A stretch of 64,000 nucleotides of DNA from Planctomyces sp. SH-PL14 (GCF_001610835.1 NZ_CP011270.1:6528001-6592000); one strand, 5' to 3'; positions 48,604 to 60,611 are shown, numbered from the stretch's first letter. Numbers and translations are program-made. Notes: generated from the letters alone by a model not told the origin.

Positions 48604-49455
48604 GCCGGACGCGGGAAACTGCACGGCGACCTGCGTGAAGTGGTAGAGGAAGATCCCGGCCGAAACCGTGACGTTAAGGGAATCGGTCCCGAGGGCCATC
48701 GGGATCAGGACTTTGTGGTCGCAGCGCTCGGCCCACTCCGGCTCGAGCCCATCCGCCTCGTTCCCGAGGAGCAGCGCCAGCCGCCGCGGGCGGGCCATCG
48801 TCGCGAGCGGCACAGCGGCCGGATCGAGGAGCGTTGCCGCCAGCTCGAAGCCCGCCGCCTTGAGGTCCGACAGAGTCCCGCCGAGATCCGTCGGCTGAAC
48901 GATCGGCAGGTGGAACGCGTTCCCCATCGAGACGCGAAGGACGCGGCGGCTGAAGGGATCGACGCTCGGCGGCCCGACGACCAGGGCCGCGGCTCCGAAC
49001 GCCCGGCACAGCCGCATCAGCCCGCCGAGGTTGTCCGGGTCGGTGATCCGCGGGCAGACGACGACAAGCTCGACTGGCACCGAGTCGGCGGCCGCGTCCG
49101 TCGCTGGCGGGAAGAGGTCGCCGATCGCCGGTCCCGGCAGCCGCGTGCCGCAGGCCATGATCCCGCCGTGGAACTGATACCCGACCAGCTCGCTGGCGAG
49201 GTCCTCGGGGAGCAGCAGGACCGGGGCGCCGCGGAGGTCGACGCGGTCGAGGAGATGCCGCCGCCGGTCCGTTGCCAGGATCGACTCAACGGGATAGCGG
49301 CTCGCGAGCAGCCGCTCGACGACGCGGTGCCCCTCGGCGATGAACTTCCCTTCGCGGGCCTCGGCTCGCTTTGTTTTGACGTCCCGGTAGGACGCGAGCC
49401 GCGGATCATCGAGCGAGGCGATCGGGATGTCCGGTATGGCCGCTACAGGATCCAC
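48598..49455 (-). CDS. TrmH/SpoU-family RNA 2'-O-methyltransferase
   Basis: A 285-aa SPOUT methyltransferase. The N-terminal substrate-binding region has REGKFIAEGHRVVERLL, typical of RNA 2'-O-ribose methyltransferases of the TrmH group. The C-terminal trefoil-knot motifs are ITDPDNLGGLMRLCRAFGA (motif 1), LLLGNEADGLEPEW (motif 2) and DSLNVTVSAGIFLYHF (motif 3). The target (tRNA or rRNA) is not determinable. The GTG at 49455 is chosen; it lies inside the 3' end of the upstream membrane protein gene, overlapping by 13 bp. Confidence 0.86.
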   Translation of the reverse strand: MDPVAAIPDIPIASLDDPRLASYRDVKTKRAEAREGKFIAEGHRVVERLLASRYPVESILATDRRRHLLDRVDLRGAPVLLLPEDLASELVGYQFHGGIMACGTRLPGPAIGDLFPPATDAAADSVPVELVVVCPRITDPDNLGGLMRLCRAFGAAALVVGPPSVDPFSRRVLRVSMGNAFHLPIVQPTDLGGTLSDLKAAGFELAATLLDPAAVPLATMARPRRLALLLGNEADGLEPEWAERCDHKVLIPMALGTDSLNVTVSAGIFLYHFTQVAVQFPASGS

Positions 49456-49715
49456 AGCCGCACGTACCAGTTCAGAAAGTGACCCAGCGGAGGAAACACG
49501 CCGGCCAGGACCCACAGCGGATAGTAGAACGCGACGACCCACGAGGAGCCGCTCGCATAGACCGCCTCATACCACCGCCAGTACATCGGCCCGATCGAGA
49601 GGGCGTAGAGGACGAACAGAAACGCGTAGCGGTAGACGATCCCCCGGAAACGGCCCCACTGCGGGCCCGTGGCCACCTGCTTGCCGAACTCCAGGATCGA
49701 GCTTCCAGAGGGCAC
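49443..49715 (-). CDS. small hypothetical membrane protein
   Basis: A 90-aa protein with two strongly hydrophobic segments (about residues 26-46 and 58-88) and aromatic-rich loops (MYWRWYEAVYASGSSW). It begins MPSGSSILEFGKQVATGPQW. No family was recognised. The overlap of its stop with the start of the TrmH-type gene suggests a two-gene unit. Confidence 0.65.
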   Translation of the reverse strand: MPSGSSILEFGKQVATGPQWGRFRGIVYRYAFLFVLYALSIGPMYWRWYEAVYASGSSWVVAFYYPLWVLAGVFPPLGHFLNWYVRLWIL

Positions 49716-49854
49716 GGATAACTCCGGTCGGGATCATCCCGGAACCGAGGAGCGGGGGGCGGCGGAGGGGCAGGGCGGGGGACGCGAGCGGAGCGGACGC
49801 AAGGCAACCCGTCCGGGCGAGCGGAGTCGATCCGCCCGCCCGGACCGAATCGGT

Positions 49855-52611
49855 TCAGATGGCGGGGTCCGCGGCGGCTTCGCTCGAGGACTTGAGCAGC
49901 GACCGGAGCACGTTGTGCATGATCCCGCCGTTGCGGTAATACTCGACTTCGACCGGGGTATCGATCCGGCAGGTCGTGACGAAGTGGACCACGTCGCCAT
50001 CGGTCTTGGTCGCCGTGACTTCGACCGCCTGCCGGGGCTTGAGGCTGTCGTTCAGAGCGACTTCGAAGGTCTCGGTTCCGTCGAGGCCGAGGGTCTCGCG
50101 GTTTTCCCCTTCACGGAACTGGAGCGGCAGGACTCCCATGCCGACGAGGTTCGAGCGGTGGATCCGCTCGAAGCTTTCAGCGATGACGCAGCGGACGCCG
50201 AGCAGGTACGTCCCCTTGGCGGCCCAGTCGCGGGAGGAGCCCGTTCCGTACTCCTTGCCGGCCAGGACCATCAGCGGGATCGAGGCCGCCTGGTACTTGA
50301 CCGAGGCGTCGAAGATCGACATCTGCTCGCCCGTCGGGAGGAACTTGGTGGCGTTCCCCTCGACACCCGGGACAAGCAGGTTCTTGAGGCGGATGTTGGC
50401 GAACGTGCCGCGGGTCATGACCCGGTCGTTGCCGCGGCGGGCGCCGTAGCTGTTGAAGTCGTCCGGCTTCACGCCGTGCTTCTGCAAATAGAGTCCGGCC
50501 GGCGAATCCTTCTTGATGTTGCCGGCCGGGCTGATGTGGTCGGTCGTGACCGAGTCGGCGACCGAGACGAGGACGCGGGCATTCTTGATCGAGCCGATCG
50601 GCTTGGGGACCGCCGGCATGTCGACGAAGAACGGGGGCTCCTGGATGTAGGTGCTGTCCTTGTCCCACTCGTACAGGTCGCCGGTCGTGCCTGCGATCGC
50701 CTGCCACTCCGGAGGACCGTCGGCGGCGTGCGAGTATTCGCGGACGAACATATCGGGCGACATGCTCTTGGCGATGGCGTCCGAGATCTCCTTCTGCGTC
50801 GGCCAGATGTCCTTGAGGAACACCGGTTCGCCCTTGGTGTCGTTGCCGAGCGGCTCGGTGTCGAGGTCGATGTCTGTCGTCCCGGCGAGGGCGTAGGCGA
50901 CGACGAGCGGCGGGCTGGCGAGGTAATTCGCCTTCACGTGCTGCTGCACGCGGCCTTCGAAGTTCCGGTTCCCCGAGAGGACCGAGGTCGCCACGAGATT
51001 CCCGTCGACGATCGCCTGGGCGACCGGCTCCGGCAGCGGACCCGAGTTTCCGATGCAGGTCGTGCATCCGTAGCCGACGGTCTGGAAACCGAGGGCGTCG
51101 AGGTGCGGCGTGAGGCCGGCCCGGTTGAGGTAGTCAGTCACGACGCGGCTGCCGGGGGCGAGGCTCGACTTGACCCACGGCTTGCGGGTCAGGCCCTTGG
51201 CGACCGCCTTCTTGGCAACGAGGCCGGCGCCGATCATGACGCTCGGGTTACTCGTATTCGTGCAGCTCGTGATGGCGGCGATGACGACGGCGCCGTCGGT
51301 GATCGAGACCGGGCCGCCGTTTGCTCCGGGGACCGGCGGATCGTCGCCGGCGATGAGGCTGTCGGAGATCGACTGGGCCGCCTTGATCTCGACCGGCTTC
51401 GAGGCTTCGGCCTTGCCGAACGCGCCGGCGAGGTCCTTCCGCCAGTTCGTCTTCATGTCCTTGAGGAGGATCCGGTCCTGCGGTCGCTTCGGGCCGGCCA
51501 TCGAGGGCTGGACGACCGACAGGTCGAGTTCGAGCGTGCTGGTGAAAATCGGGTCCGGCGAGCCGGGCGTGCGGAAGAGGCCCTGTTCCTTGTAGTAGCT
51601 CTCGACGAGGTCGAGGACCGCCCGCGGGCGGCCGGTCCGCTCGAGGTACCGGAGGGTCTCGTGGTCGACCGGGAAGAACCCGATCGTCGCTCCGTATTCG
51701 GGGGCCATGTTGGCGATCGTGGCGCGGTCGGCGAGCGACATCGCGTCGAGGCCGGGGCCGAAGAACTCGACGAACTTCCCGACGACCCCGTGCTTGCGGA
51801 GCATCTGGGTGACGGTGAGGACCATGTCGGTCGCGGTCGCCCCTTCGGGGAGCTGGCCGGTAAGGCGGAAGCCAACGACTTCCGGCATGAGCATGTAGAT
51901 CGGCTGGCCGAGCATCACCGCTTCGGCCTCGATCCCGCCGACCCCCCAGCCGACGACCCCCAGGCCGTTGATCATGGTGGTGTGGCTGTCGGTCCCGACG
52001 AGCGAGTCGGGATAGGCGACGCCGTTCTTCTCGAGGACGACGGTCGCCAGGTATTCGAGGTTCACCTGGTGGACGATGCCGGTCGCGGGGGGAACGACGC
52101 GGAAGTTCTGGAACGCCTTCTGTCCCCACTTGAGGAACTGGTAGCGTTCCATGTTCCGTTCGAACTCGATGTCGATATTCCGCTGGAGGGCGGTGGCGGT
52201 GGCGAATTCATCGACCTGAACGGAGTGGTCGATGACGAGGTCGCACTGGACGAGGGGGTTGATCTTCTTGGGATCGCCGCCCATGCGGACCATGGCGGCC
52301 CGGAGGGCGGCGAGGTCGACGACGGCCGGGACGCCGGTGAAGTCCTGGAGGACGACGCGTCCCGGCATGAACGGGATTTCGACTTCCTTGGGCTTGGCCG
52401 CCTTCCACTGGGCGACTTCTTTGACGTGTTCTTCGTTGACGATGAAGTCGTCGACGTTCCGGAGGCACGCTTCGAGCAGTACGCGGATCGAGTAGGGGAG
52501 CTTGTCGATCGGTCCCAGGCCCGCCTTTTCGAGGGCGTCGAGGCGGAAGATGGTGTAATCGCCGTGGGAGGTCTTGAGGGTGCTGCGGGAACCGAAAGCG
52601 TTACCGGTCAT
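49855..52611 (-). CDS. acnA: aconitate hydratase (AcnA type)
   Basis: Aconitase (918 aa) of the AcnA/IRP type, which isomerises citrate and isocitrate in the TCA cycle. The 4Fe-4S ligands are C450 (ITSCTNTSN) and C516 and C519 ([13 protein letters not shown]). Other active-site segments are [26 protein letters not shown] and [15 protein letters not shown]. The ATG at 52611 ([20 protein letters not shown]) gives normal family length; upstream codons to 52668 are unlikely. Monocistronic, with 138 bp before the small membrane protein. Confidence 0.97.
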   Translation of the reverse strand: MTGNAFGSRSTLKTSHGDYTIFRLDALEKAGLGPIDKLPYSIRVLLEACLRNVDDFIVNEEHVKEVAQWKAAKPKEVEIPFMPGRVVLQDFTGVPAVVDLAALRAAMVRMGGDPKKINPLVQCDLVIDHSVQVDEFATATALQRNIDIEFERNMERYQFLKWGQKAFQNFRVVPPATGIVHQVNLEYLATVVLEKNGVAYPDSLVGTDSHTTMINGLGVVGWGVGGIEAEAVMLGQPIYMLMPEVVGFRLTGQLPEGATATDMVLTVTQMLRKHGVVGKFVEFFGPGLDAMSLADRATIANMAPEYGATIGFFPVDHETLRYLERTGRPRAVLDLVESYYKEQGLFRTPGSPDPIFTSTLELDLSVVQPSMAGPKRPQDRILLKDMKTNWRKDLAGAFGKAEASKPVEIKAAQSISDSLIAGDDPPVPGANGGPVSITDGAVVIAAITSCTNTSNPSVMIGAGLVAKKAVAKGLTRKPWVKSSLAPGSRVVTDYLNRAGLTPHLDALGFQTVGYGCTTCIGNSGPLPEPVAQAIVDGNLVATSVLSGNRNFEGRVQQHVKANYLASPPLVVAYALAGTTDIDLDTEPLGNDTKGEPVFLKDIWPTQKEISDAIAKSMSPDMFVREYSHAADGPPEWQAIAGTTGDLYEWDKDSTYIQEPPFFVDMPAVPKPIGSIKNARVLVSVADSVTTDHISPAGNIKKDSPAGLYLQKHGVKPDDFNSYGARRGNDRVMTRGTFANIRLKNLLVPGVEGNATKFLPTGEQMSIFDASVKYQAASIPLMVLAGKEYGTGSSRDWAAKGTYLLGVRCVIAESFERIHRSNLVGMGVLPLQFREGENRETLGLDGTETFEVALNDSLKPRQAVEVTATKTDGDVVHFVTTCRIDTPVEVEYYRNGGIMHNVLRSLLKSSSEAAADPAI

Positions 52612-52773
52612 TGAAGGGGGTGCGGAACGAGGGAGGATCGCGGAGCCTGAAGCCGATGGGCAGGGCACATCAGGTGGTAAGTTATCAGAAAGGCGAGGCA
52701 GGGGCCAACGGCGGGTGAATTCGTTGATGTATTCGCGGAAAGGGTGGACTGGCGTTGTTGGAAGTCGCGAACG

Positions 52774-53089
52774 ACGTCCTTGCCGGCACAGCGTCGCTTG
52801 CTCAGACCCAACGTGCGCCGGCAGCCGGGGTCAAGGGGGGAACCCCTTGCCGCCGGAGGCGCTTCCACGAGGAACCGTGGTAAGTAACGGGCGACCGCTT
52901 TGGGCAGCCGGCGTTGAGGACTCACCGCTCGCTCTGCAATCCCGGCGGGTTGGTGAGGGGGCATACGGCACGTTGTCCGCGTTTGGATACGCACTCCTTC
53001 AGAGAAACTCTCGACGGCCAGGCCTCCGGCGGGCAAGGGGGCGTGGCCCCCTTGCATCCCCCACCAGGGGTTACCCCCTGGACCCCGGT
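52774..53089 (+). repeat. structured intergenic repeat, copy 11
   Basis: Forward copy between aconitase and the ATP synthase operon terminator, ending 5 bp before the terminator's T-run complement. Both left and right loops are short. The small hairpin is weakened (TTGTCC/GGATAC). The copy separates aconitase transcription from the end of the atp operon. Confidence 0.88.
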
Positions 53090-53093
53090 GAAC

Positions 53094-53133
53094 AAAAAAA
53101 GGCACGCCTTCCGTTTCCGGAAAGCGTGCCTTT
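53094..53133 (-). terminator. intrinsic terminator of the ATP synthase operon
   Basis: Leftward hairpin with a perfect 10-bp stem, 53124-53133 with 53098-53107 (AAAGGCACGC/GCGTGCCTTT), and a partly paired interior, running directly into seven T residues (complement of 53094-53100). It starts 25 bp after the atpD stop and leaves no room for an atpC gene in the operon. Confidence 0.93.
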
Positions 53134-53157
53134 AGTTCTTGGACTTCGACGGGCGAA

Positions 53158-54642
<1,485 letters not shown>

Positions 54643-55515
54643 TTATTCCAAAGCGGCGGCGCCGCCGATGATTTCGCTGAGTTCCGACGTGATCTGGCTC
54701 TGGCGAGCCCGGTTGTAGGCCATCGAGAGGGACTTGATCATGTCCTGCGCGTTCTCGTTGGCCGCCTTCATGGCGACGCGGCGGGCAATCTGCTCACCGA
54801 CCGCCGAATCGAGGAAGCACTTGAAGAACCGGGCCTTGAAGGCCTCCGGGACGATCTGCTCCAGGATCTCCCGCGGGCTCGGCAGGAACTCGTAGTCGAC
54901 GTTCGTCGTCCCGCTTCCGGCTTCTTCGGCGAGGTCGCCGATCGGCAGAAGGGTCTGGACCGACGCCTGCTGACGGGCCGCCGACAGGAACCGCTGGTAG
55001 ACGACGTCGACGCGGTCAATCTTTCCCGCGATGAAGTCGTTGATGTAGCGGGTCGCGATCGGGTTGACCTCGTCGAAACGAGGCTTGTCTTCGAACTCGG
55101 TGTAGCTGTGGGCCAGCGGCAGCTTTTCGAACTTGGCGAAGGCGATCCCGCGACGGCCCGACATCTCGATCTGAACGTTCTTCCCCTGAGCCCGGAGCTC
55201 CTTCAGGCGAGCCATCGCCAGCCGCAGGAGACCCGAGTTGTAGCCGCCGCACAGGCCGCGGTTCGACGTCAGGATCAGGAGGACGACGTTCTTCTCTTCC
55301 GCCGGCTGCTTCAGGAGCGGGTGCTCGAAGCTCAGCTTCGCCTTGGCCAGGTCGGCGACGATCTCGTTGATCTTCTTCGTGTACGACGCGGCGGCGGCAG
55401 CCCGGTCCATTGCCTTCTTGAACCGCGCGGTGGCGATGAGTTCCATCGTCCGCGTGATCTTGGCAATATTCCGAACCGCCTTGCGGCGCTTCACAAGAAG
55501 TCGAGCGTTGGCCAT
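54643..55515 (-). CDS. atpG: ATP synthase F1 gamma subunit
   Basis: Gamma subunit (290 aa), the central rotor shaft. The N-terminal helix MANARLLVKRRKAVRNIAKI-TRTMELIATARFKKAM matches the family, as does LLILTSNRGLCGGYNSGLLR and the C-terminal helix MKAANENAQDMIKSLSMAYN-RARQSQITSELSEI. Normal length; lies between atpA and atpD. Confidence 0.96.
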   Translation of the reverse strand: MANARLLVKRRKAVRNIAKITRTMELIATARFKKAMDRAAAAASYTKKINEIVADLAKAKLSFEHPLLKQPAEEKNVVLLILTSNRGLCGGYNSGLLRLAMARLKELRAQGKNVQIEMSGRRGIAFAKFEKLPLAHSYTEFEDKPRFDEVNPIATRYINDFIAGKIDRVDVVYQRFLSAARQQASVQTLLPIGDLAEEAGSGTTNVDYEFLPSPREILEQIVPEAFKARFFKCFLDSAVGEQIARRVAMKAANENAQDMIKSLSMAYNRARQSQITSELSEIIGGAAALE

Positions 55516-55595
55516 GGGGAGTCGTCAGTTCTCGGTTGTCAGTAACCGGTCGGCCGAGCCGAAGCTCCGCCGACCGATGGTCCGCTTGGCACCGA

Positions 55596-57185
55596 CTAGT
55601 GGGCGGCCACAGCCTTCTTCGGTTCGGCCTTCGGAGCCGCCGCTGCGGTCGGGGCGGCTGCTGCGGCCGGAGCGGTCTCGTACTTGTACCGGGCGCGGAA
55701 CGCTTCCAGGGCGGCCTTGAGGAGGTTCTCGGTGTCGCCGCTCAGGTCCTTCGTGTTCAGAAGGGCGTCGCGGACTTCCGACTTCTCATCGCGGATGAAC
55801 TGGAGGAGCTGCTTCTCGGCTTCGGCCACGCGGGCGACCGGAACGTGGTCGAGGTACCCCTTCGTACCGGCGTAGATCGAGATGACTTGGTCGGCGAAGG
55901 AGAGCGGCTCGTACTGCGGCTGCTTGAGGAGCTCGATCATCCGCTTGCCGCGGTCGAGCTGTGTCTGCGTCGCCTTGTCGAGTTCGGTACCGAGCTGGGC
56001 GAACGCTTCCAGTTCGCGGAAGGCGGCGAGGTCGAGACGGAGCGAGCCGGCGACCTTTTTCATGGCCTTCGTCTGGGCGTTACCACCGACGCGAGACACG
56101 GAAATACCGACGTTGATGGCGGGGCGGACCCCGGCGAAGAACAGCGACGGTTCGAGGTAGATCTGGCCGTCCGTGATCGAAATCACGTTCGTCGGGATGT
56201 AGGCCGACACTTCCCCTTCGAGCGTTTCGATGATCGGCAGGGCGGTCATCGAGCCGCCGCCGAGCTCGTCCGAGAGCTTGGCCGCGCGTTCGAGGAGGCG
56301 GCTGTGGCAGTAGAAGATGTCCCCGGGATACGCCTCGCGTCCGGGAGGACGCCGCATGAGGAGCGACATCTGGCGGTAGGCCTGGGCCTGCTTCGTCAGG
56401 TCGTCGTACACGCACAGGGTGTGCTTCCCCTGGTACATGAAGTGTTCGGCGATCGCCGCCCCGGCGTAGGGGGCGAAGTACTGCAGCGGAGCGGGGTCCG
56501 AAGCGGACGCGGAGACGACGATGGTGTAGTCCATCGCGCCTTTCTCGCGGAGCGCTTCCACGATCCCGGCGACCGACGACGCCCGCTGTCCGCAGGCGAC
56601 GTAGATACAGATGACGTCGCCGCCCTTCTGGTTGATGATCGTGTCGATCGCGACGGCCGACTTGCCGGTCTTGCGGTCGCCGATGATCAGTTCCCGCTGG
56701 CCGCGGCCGACGGGGGTCATGGCGTCGACCGCCTTGATCCCGGTCTGGAGCGGCTGCTTGACCGGCTGCCGCTGGGCGACGCCGGGGGCCGGGAACTCGA
56801 TCGGGCGGGTCTGGTCGGTGATGACCGGGCCCTTGCCGTCGAGCGGGTTGCCGAGCGGGTCGATGACGCGGCCGATCATCGATTCCCCGACGGGAACCGA
56901 GAGGAGCGCGCCGGTCGTCTTGACTTCGTCCCCTTCCTGGATCTTGAGATAGTCCCCGAGGATCACGATCCCCACGGAGTTCTCTTCCAGGTTGAAGCAC
57001 ATGCCGCGCGTGCCGCTCTTGAACTCGACCATCTCCCCCGCCATGGCGGAGGAGAGACCGACGGCGCGGGCGATCCCGTCCCCGACCTCGATGACCTTGC
57101 CCACTTCGGCAGTCTGGAGCTGCCCCTGGAAGTTGGCAATTTCACCCGTCAATACTGAAGCGATTTCGTCCGCTTTGAATTTCAT
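55596..57185 (-). CDS. atpA: ATP synthase F1 alpha subunit
   Basis: Alpha subunit (529 aa). The nucleotide-binding P-loop reads [13 protein letters not shown] (about residues 170-182; the family usually has GDRQTGKT), and the arginine-finger region [20 protein letters not shown] is conserved. The C-terminus ends in an Ala/Pro/Lys-rich tail (about residues 500-529) that is longer than in E. coli. The start overlaps atpH by 44 bp. Confidence 0.97.
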   Translation of the reverse strand: MKFKADEIASVLTGEIANFQGQLQTAEVGKVIEVGDGIARAVGLSSAMAGEMVEFKSGTRGMCFNLEENSVGIVILGDYLKIQEGDEVKTTGALLSVPVGESMIGRVIDPLGNPLDGKGPVITDQTRPIEFPAPGVAQRQPVKQPLQTGIKAVDAMTPVGRGQRELIIGDRKTGKSAVAIDTIINQKGGDVICIYVACGQRASSVAGIVEALREKGAMDYTIVVSASASDPAPLQYFAPYAGAAIAEHFMYQGKHTLCVYDDLTKQAQAYRQMSLLMRRPPGREAYPGDIFYCHSRLLERAAKLSDELGGGSMTALPIIETLEGEVSAYIPTNVISITDGQIYLEPSLFFAGVRPAINVGISVSRVGGNAQTKAMKKVAGSLRLDLAAFRELEAFAQLGTELDKATQTQLDRGKRMIELLKQPQYEPLSFADQVISIYAGTKGYLDHVPVARVAEAEKQLLQFIRDEKSEVRDALLNTKDLSGDTENLLKAALEAFRARYKYETAPAAAAAPTAAAAPKAEPKKAVAAH

Positions 57186-57783
57186 TGAGGTACCTCTCGC
57201 GCAAACGCTGCTTGAGTGACTTGAGCTGAGTGCGCAGTGAACCGTCGTAAACGGTGTCGCCGACCTGAACGACCAACCCTCCCAACAGGGAGGGGTCGAC
57301 CTGCGTTTCGAGAATGGGCTCGAAACCGAATGTACTTCTTAAACGCTCGGCCACGGCGCCGGACTGCTCATCGCTGAGCGGGACTGCGCTCTTGACCGCC
57401 ACCCGCTTGCGATTCGACCGGACGTCGAACTCCAACCGCGCCTGCTGGGCAATGACCGGAAGCAGGTCGAGCCGTTCGTGCCGGGCCAGGACGTGCAGGA
57501 AGTTCGTAAAGAACTCCGACGCCCGCGGCTTGACGATGCGGTCGATCAGTTCCGCCTTCTGCTCCCGGGTCGTAACGACCGAGGTCAGAAGCGAATTGAA
57601 ATCGCGGGAGCTTCCGAGAACCTCGGAAACGAACGACTCCAAGTCCTCAAGCGGGTCGTGCTGACCCGCCTGCTGGGCGGCATCGAGATAGGACACCGCG
57701 TAGACCCGCGCCACGGCCTGCTCGCTGGGATCAGCCAGGACATGGGTGGGGCGGACCGGTGCTTGTTCGATGTGCGTCGTCAT
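57142..57783 (-). CDS. atpH: ATP synthase F1 delta subunit
   Basis: Delta subunit (213 aa), which connects the alpha-beta head to the peripheral b stalk. The N-terminal domain includes [20 protein letters not shown]; the C-terminal part has the family signature [20 protein letters not shown] followed by [11 protein letters not shown]. An extra 20-25 residues precede the usual start. It overlaps atpA. Confidence 0.93.
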   Translation of the reverse strand: MTTHIEQAPVRPTHVLADPSEQAVARVYAVSYLDAAQQAGQHDPLEDLESFVSEVLGSSRDFNSLLTSVVTTREQKAELIDRIVKPRASEFFTNFLHVLARHERLDLLPVIAQQARLEFDVRSNRKRVAVKSAVPLSDEQSGAVAERLRSTFGFEPILETQVDPSLLGGLVVQVGDTVYDGSLRTQLKSLKQRLRERYLNEIQSGRNRFSIDG

Positions 57784-57895
57784 CGTGGTTCGAGGAGTCG
57801 GCGAAAGTTAGGGCAGCGGACGACAGGCAGCGGAAACCGCGACCCGACCGCCAGCGGATTGCCGGCAACACTTCACCAAAGACCTGCTTGCTCCC

Positions 57896-58600
57896 TTACG
57901 CCTTGGACGAAACCTGATTGATAGCGTCCCGGATGAGGCGGTCATGGTCCGCCCCGCTCAGGCCGCTTCCGAGAACCCGCTCCGTCGCCGCGCTGACCTG
58001 GCCGGCCAGCGAGTCGAAGATCTCGCTGAGCGCCTGGTCCTTGGCCCGGCTGATCTCGGCGAGAGCGCGGTTCTTGATCGCTTCCGCTTCCGCTTCCGCC
58101 TGCTTCAGGATGCTCGCCTTGACGGTCTCCGCATCGCGGCGACCTTCGGCAACGAGCCCCTTGACGTGCTCTTCCACCGCCTCGAGACGCCCCTTGTGCT
58201 CCTTCATGAACGACTCGGCCTGGAGACGCGAGGTCTCGGCATCGGCGATCGCCTGCCGGATTCCCGCTTCACGGGCATCGAGCGCCCCGGAGATCTTCGG
58301 CCAGGCCAGGGACTGGAGGCTGAAGAACAGCACGAGGAAGACGATGAAGGTGTAGATCGCGAGGTCGGGCGAGAACTCCGAAGGGTCCTTCACCGCCTTG
58401 CTGACATCTTCGCCGATGTGGGCGTGGTGCCCGCCGTGACCGTGATCGGCATGAGCGTCGCCATGAGCGGCTTCGCCGGCAGCAGGGGCTGCGGCGGCCG
58501 GTGCGGGGGGGGCTTCCTGGGCCCGCGCGGCGGAGCCGGCGGCCAGGGTGAATCCCAGCGAGAGGGCGATCGTCAGGACGAGACGGCGAATGCGTTGCAC
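57896..58600 (-). CDS. atpF: ATP synthase Fo b subunit with signal-like N-terminus and His-rich segment
   Basis: b subunit (234 aa from GTG 58600; TTG 58618 also possible). The N-terminus VQRIRRLVLTIALSLGFTLA looks like a cleavable signal (AARAQ), followed by Ala/Pro-rich sequence and a His-rich run (HGDAHADHGHGGHHAH, about residues 48-63). The membrane helix (IYTFIVFLVLFFSLQSL) lies near residue 90, and a long charged coiled coil forms the stator stalk. Ordinary b subunits lack the roughly 80-residue extension. AGGTG about 9 nt upstream supports 58600. Confidence 0.92.
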   Translation of the reverse strand: MQRIRRLVLTIALSLGFTLAAGSAARAQEAPPAPAAAAPAAGEAAHGDAHADHGHGGHHAHIGEDVSKAVKDPSEFSPDLAIYTFIVFLVLFFSLQSLAWPKISGALDAREAGIRQAIADAETSRLQAESFMKEHKGRLEAVEEHVKGLVAEGRRDAETVKASILKQAEAEAEAIKNRALAEISRAKDQALSEIFDSLAGQVSAATERVLGSGLSGADHDRLIRDAINQVSSKA

Positions 58601-58695
58601 GGAGGCACCTATCGACAAGCGACCGAGGCATCACGCGGGCAGGACCCGCGGCTGTAGCGGCAGGAGGGCGACCGGGGTCAGCCGGTCGTCCGGAT

Positions 58696-59022
58696 TCAGT
58701 TAGCCGCCCACGGGTTCTGCTGCATGCAGACGAAGATCGCGAAGAAGGTGAAACCTTCGATAAGGGCGGCCGCGATGATCATGGCGATCTGGATGTTGCC
58801 GGCGACTTCCGGCTGGCGGGCCATGCTCTCGAGAGCGGCGGCGGCCAGCTTGCTGATGCCGTAGGAAGCGCCGATGGCGACGAGGCCGGCGCCGAAGGCT
58901 CCGGAGAACGTGATCAGCGGCGGATTGACGGCGCCAGGAGCCTGGGCCATGGCCGGTGCGGCGGTGATCAGGACGACCGCGATCATGACAGAGAGAACTC
59001 GAACGAACTTGCTCACGGACAC
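58696..59022 (-). CDS. atpE: ATP synthase Fo c subunit (with signal peptide)
   Basis: c subunit (108 aa) of the membrane rotor ring. A signal-like N-terminus (FVRVLSVMIAVVLITAAPAMA) precedes the two-helix hairpin: helix 1 GAFGAGLVAIGASYGISKLA, polar loop ESMARQPE, and helix 2 IAMIIAAALIEGFTFFAIFV with the ion-carrying glutamate in LIEGF. The absence of the usual Na+-coordinating Gln in helix 1 and of Ser/Thr after the Glu suggests proton coupling (inference). Processing of the N-terminus is likely. Confidence 0.94.
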   Translation of the reverse strand: MSVSKFVRVLSVMIAVVLITAAPAMAQAPGAVNPPLITFSGAFGAGLVAIGASYGISKLAAAALESMARQPEVAGNIQIAMIIAAALIEGFTFFAIFVCMQQNPWAAN

Positions 59023-59158
59023 TACTCCCAGCTTGTGAGGAAAACCTCTGACCAGTGATTCACACTCTCCACGACCCGCTGCCGCGGAGAGTCGACAATT
59101 TCAACGGAACACGTCATGCGGAGCGGAACACCGAGGGAGTCCGTCCGGCAGTTGTGGC

Positions 59159-60085
59159 TTAGTGGTGATGGGTGGCGGCGGAAATGAACAGGGCCGACAG
59201 GAAGGTGAATACGTACGCCTGAAGGAAGGCGACGCCGAGTTCCAGGACGCTGAGCGTCGCCGCTCCGAAGACGCTGAGGACCGAGGTCGTCAGGAAGACT
59301 CCGGTGCTCGCCTTGGCGGCCGCGACGACCATGCCAAGGATCGCCAGGAGCACGAGGTGGCCCGCCACCATATTCGCCAGGAGTCGAATCCCCAGCACCG
59401 CGTGCTTGATGATCGTCCCCAGGAGTTCGATGAAGAAAATGCCGATCTTGAGCGGGAAGAGCCAGGCCGGCAGGTCCATGTGCGGAACAAGATTCAGCCA
59501 GAAGCCCGCCACGCCCAGTTCCTTGGTGCCGTACACGAGGCCGACCAGGAAGGTCATGATCCCCAGCGTCAGCGTCACCCCGAAGGCCCCCGTCGCCGCT
59601 CCGACCCAGGGGAGCATGCCGAACAGGTTCATCGTCAGGATGAAGAAGAAGACCGTCCACAGGTAGGGGACGAACTTCTCGTAACCGTGGCCGATCGCCG
59701 GGTGGGCGACTTCGTCACGGATGAAGACGAGGCTGGTTTCCAGAGCGTTCCAGCCGCGGCCCCGCGGGGGCTCGCCCGCCTTCACGCGGTCGGCGAGGCT
59801 CTTGAACATCCAGAAGACGAGGATCGCGGCGATCGTTTCGACGATCATGAACCGCGAGATCGCGAAGCCCGATTCCTTCTCGTAGAGATTCTTCAGCGTC
59901 CCGAACGGCTGGGGGATCAGGATCTTCCCGGCCATCGCGTCGGTGAATTCCTTCGGCGACGACGTGGGGTGCGCCTTGACGAGGAACTCGGGGACGTCGC
60001 TCTTCGAGTGGTAGACAGGACGCCACAGAAAACGAGGGACCTCGAAGAAATAGCTGTCCTTGATGTGGAGGATCGGGTCAGCCAT
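59159..60085 (-). CDS. atpB: ATP synthase Fo a subunit
   Basis: a subunit (308 aa), the stator half-channel protein. The essential arginine lies in GIRLLANMVAGHLVLLAILG, and the closing helix has FLQAYVFTFLSALFIS before a HHH end. The N-terminus MADPILHIKDSYFFEVPRFL is long and extra-membrane, with an insertion before helix 1. Its start overlaps the preceding membrane protein gene by 8 bp. Confidence 0.95.
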   Translation of the reverse strand: MADPILHIKDSYFFEVPRFLWRPVYHSKSDVPEFLVKAHPTSSPKEFTDAMAGKILIPQPFGTLKNLYEKESGFAISRFMIVETIAAILVFWMFKSLADRVKAGEPPRGRGWNALETSLVFIRDEVAHPAIGHGYEKFVPYLWTVFFFILTMNLFGMLPWVGAATGAFGVTLTLGIMTFLVGLVYGTKELGVAGFWLNLVPHMDLPAWLFPLKIGIFFIELLGTIIKHAVLGIRLLANMVAGHLVLLAILGMVVAAAKASTGVFLTTSVLSVFGAATLSVLELGVAFLQAYVFTFLSALFISAATHHH

Positions 60086-60611
60086 GGGTTTTCGAAGACG
60101 TGTTCGATTCCGTGTTGTGTGAGGCCCCAGCCGAAGGGGCGCTCACGATAACGACCGACAAAACGGTTTCAACCATTAACGAAACGAGAAAAAAGCACAG
60201 GAGCATCCCCACGATGCCGGCCTTCGCCAGCGTCGGGCTGGAGACCGCCAGAACAAAGGCGGACGCCAGGGGAACTCCCGTTCTCAATCCCATCGCACCG
60301 AACGTTCCGGTCAGGGCGTTCGGGGTGGCGGCTGTGATCGCGACCAGCAGCAGGGCGCTGAGGGAGGCGATCCAGCAGATCACCGCCGCCAGGAGGGCGG
60401 AGACGATCCCATTGGACCCGTATCGCTCGTGGCCGATGGCGGCCCCGATGCATCCCCCGACCGCCATGACGACCGACAACATCAGGCAGCAGCCGGCGAC
60501 AAGTCGTCGGGACGGGGGCTGTCTGGGAGGTTTCGGCGTCCGCGGAGTCGCGGGGGGTGAAGTCTGTGGCCCGGAGGCCTTCATCTCTGCCGCGTCGTCC
60601 GGTTCACTCAC
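60078..60611 (-). CDS. AtpI-position membrane protein of the ATP synthase operon
   Basis: A 177-aa protein with a Pro/Ser-rich N-terminal tail (about 35 residues) and four membrane segments (about 38-60, 68-92, 105-125 and 130-160). It occupies the place of atpI between atpZ and atpB and overlaps atpB by 8 bp, so it probably assists ATP synthase assembly, but sequence similarity to AtpI is not evident to me. The gap to the upstream gene is only 3 bp. Confidence 0.72.
   Translation of the reverse strand: MSEPDDAAEMKASGPQTSPPATPRTPKPPRQPPSRRLVAGCCLMLSVVMAVGGCIGAAIGHERYGSNGIVSALLAAVICWIASLSALLLVAITAATPNALTGTFGAMGLRTGVPLASAFVLAVSSPTLAKAGIVGMLLCFFLVSLMVETVLSVVIVSAPSAGASHNTESNTSSKTHG

Noticed and set aside
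49669-52614. 981-codon rightward open frame
   Set aside because: It is antisense to aconitase, whose active-site cysteines and motifs are intact on the other strand; high-GC codon bias creates such shadow frames.
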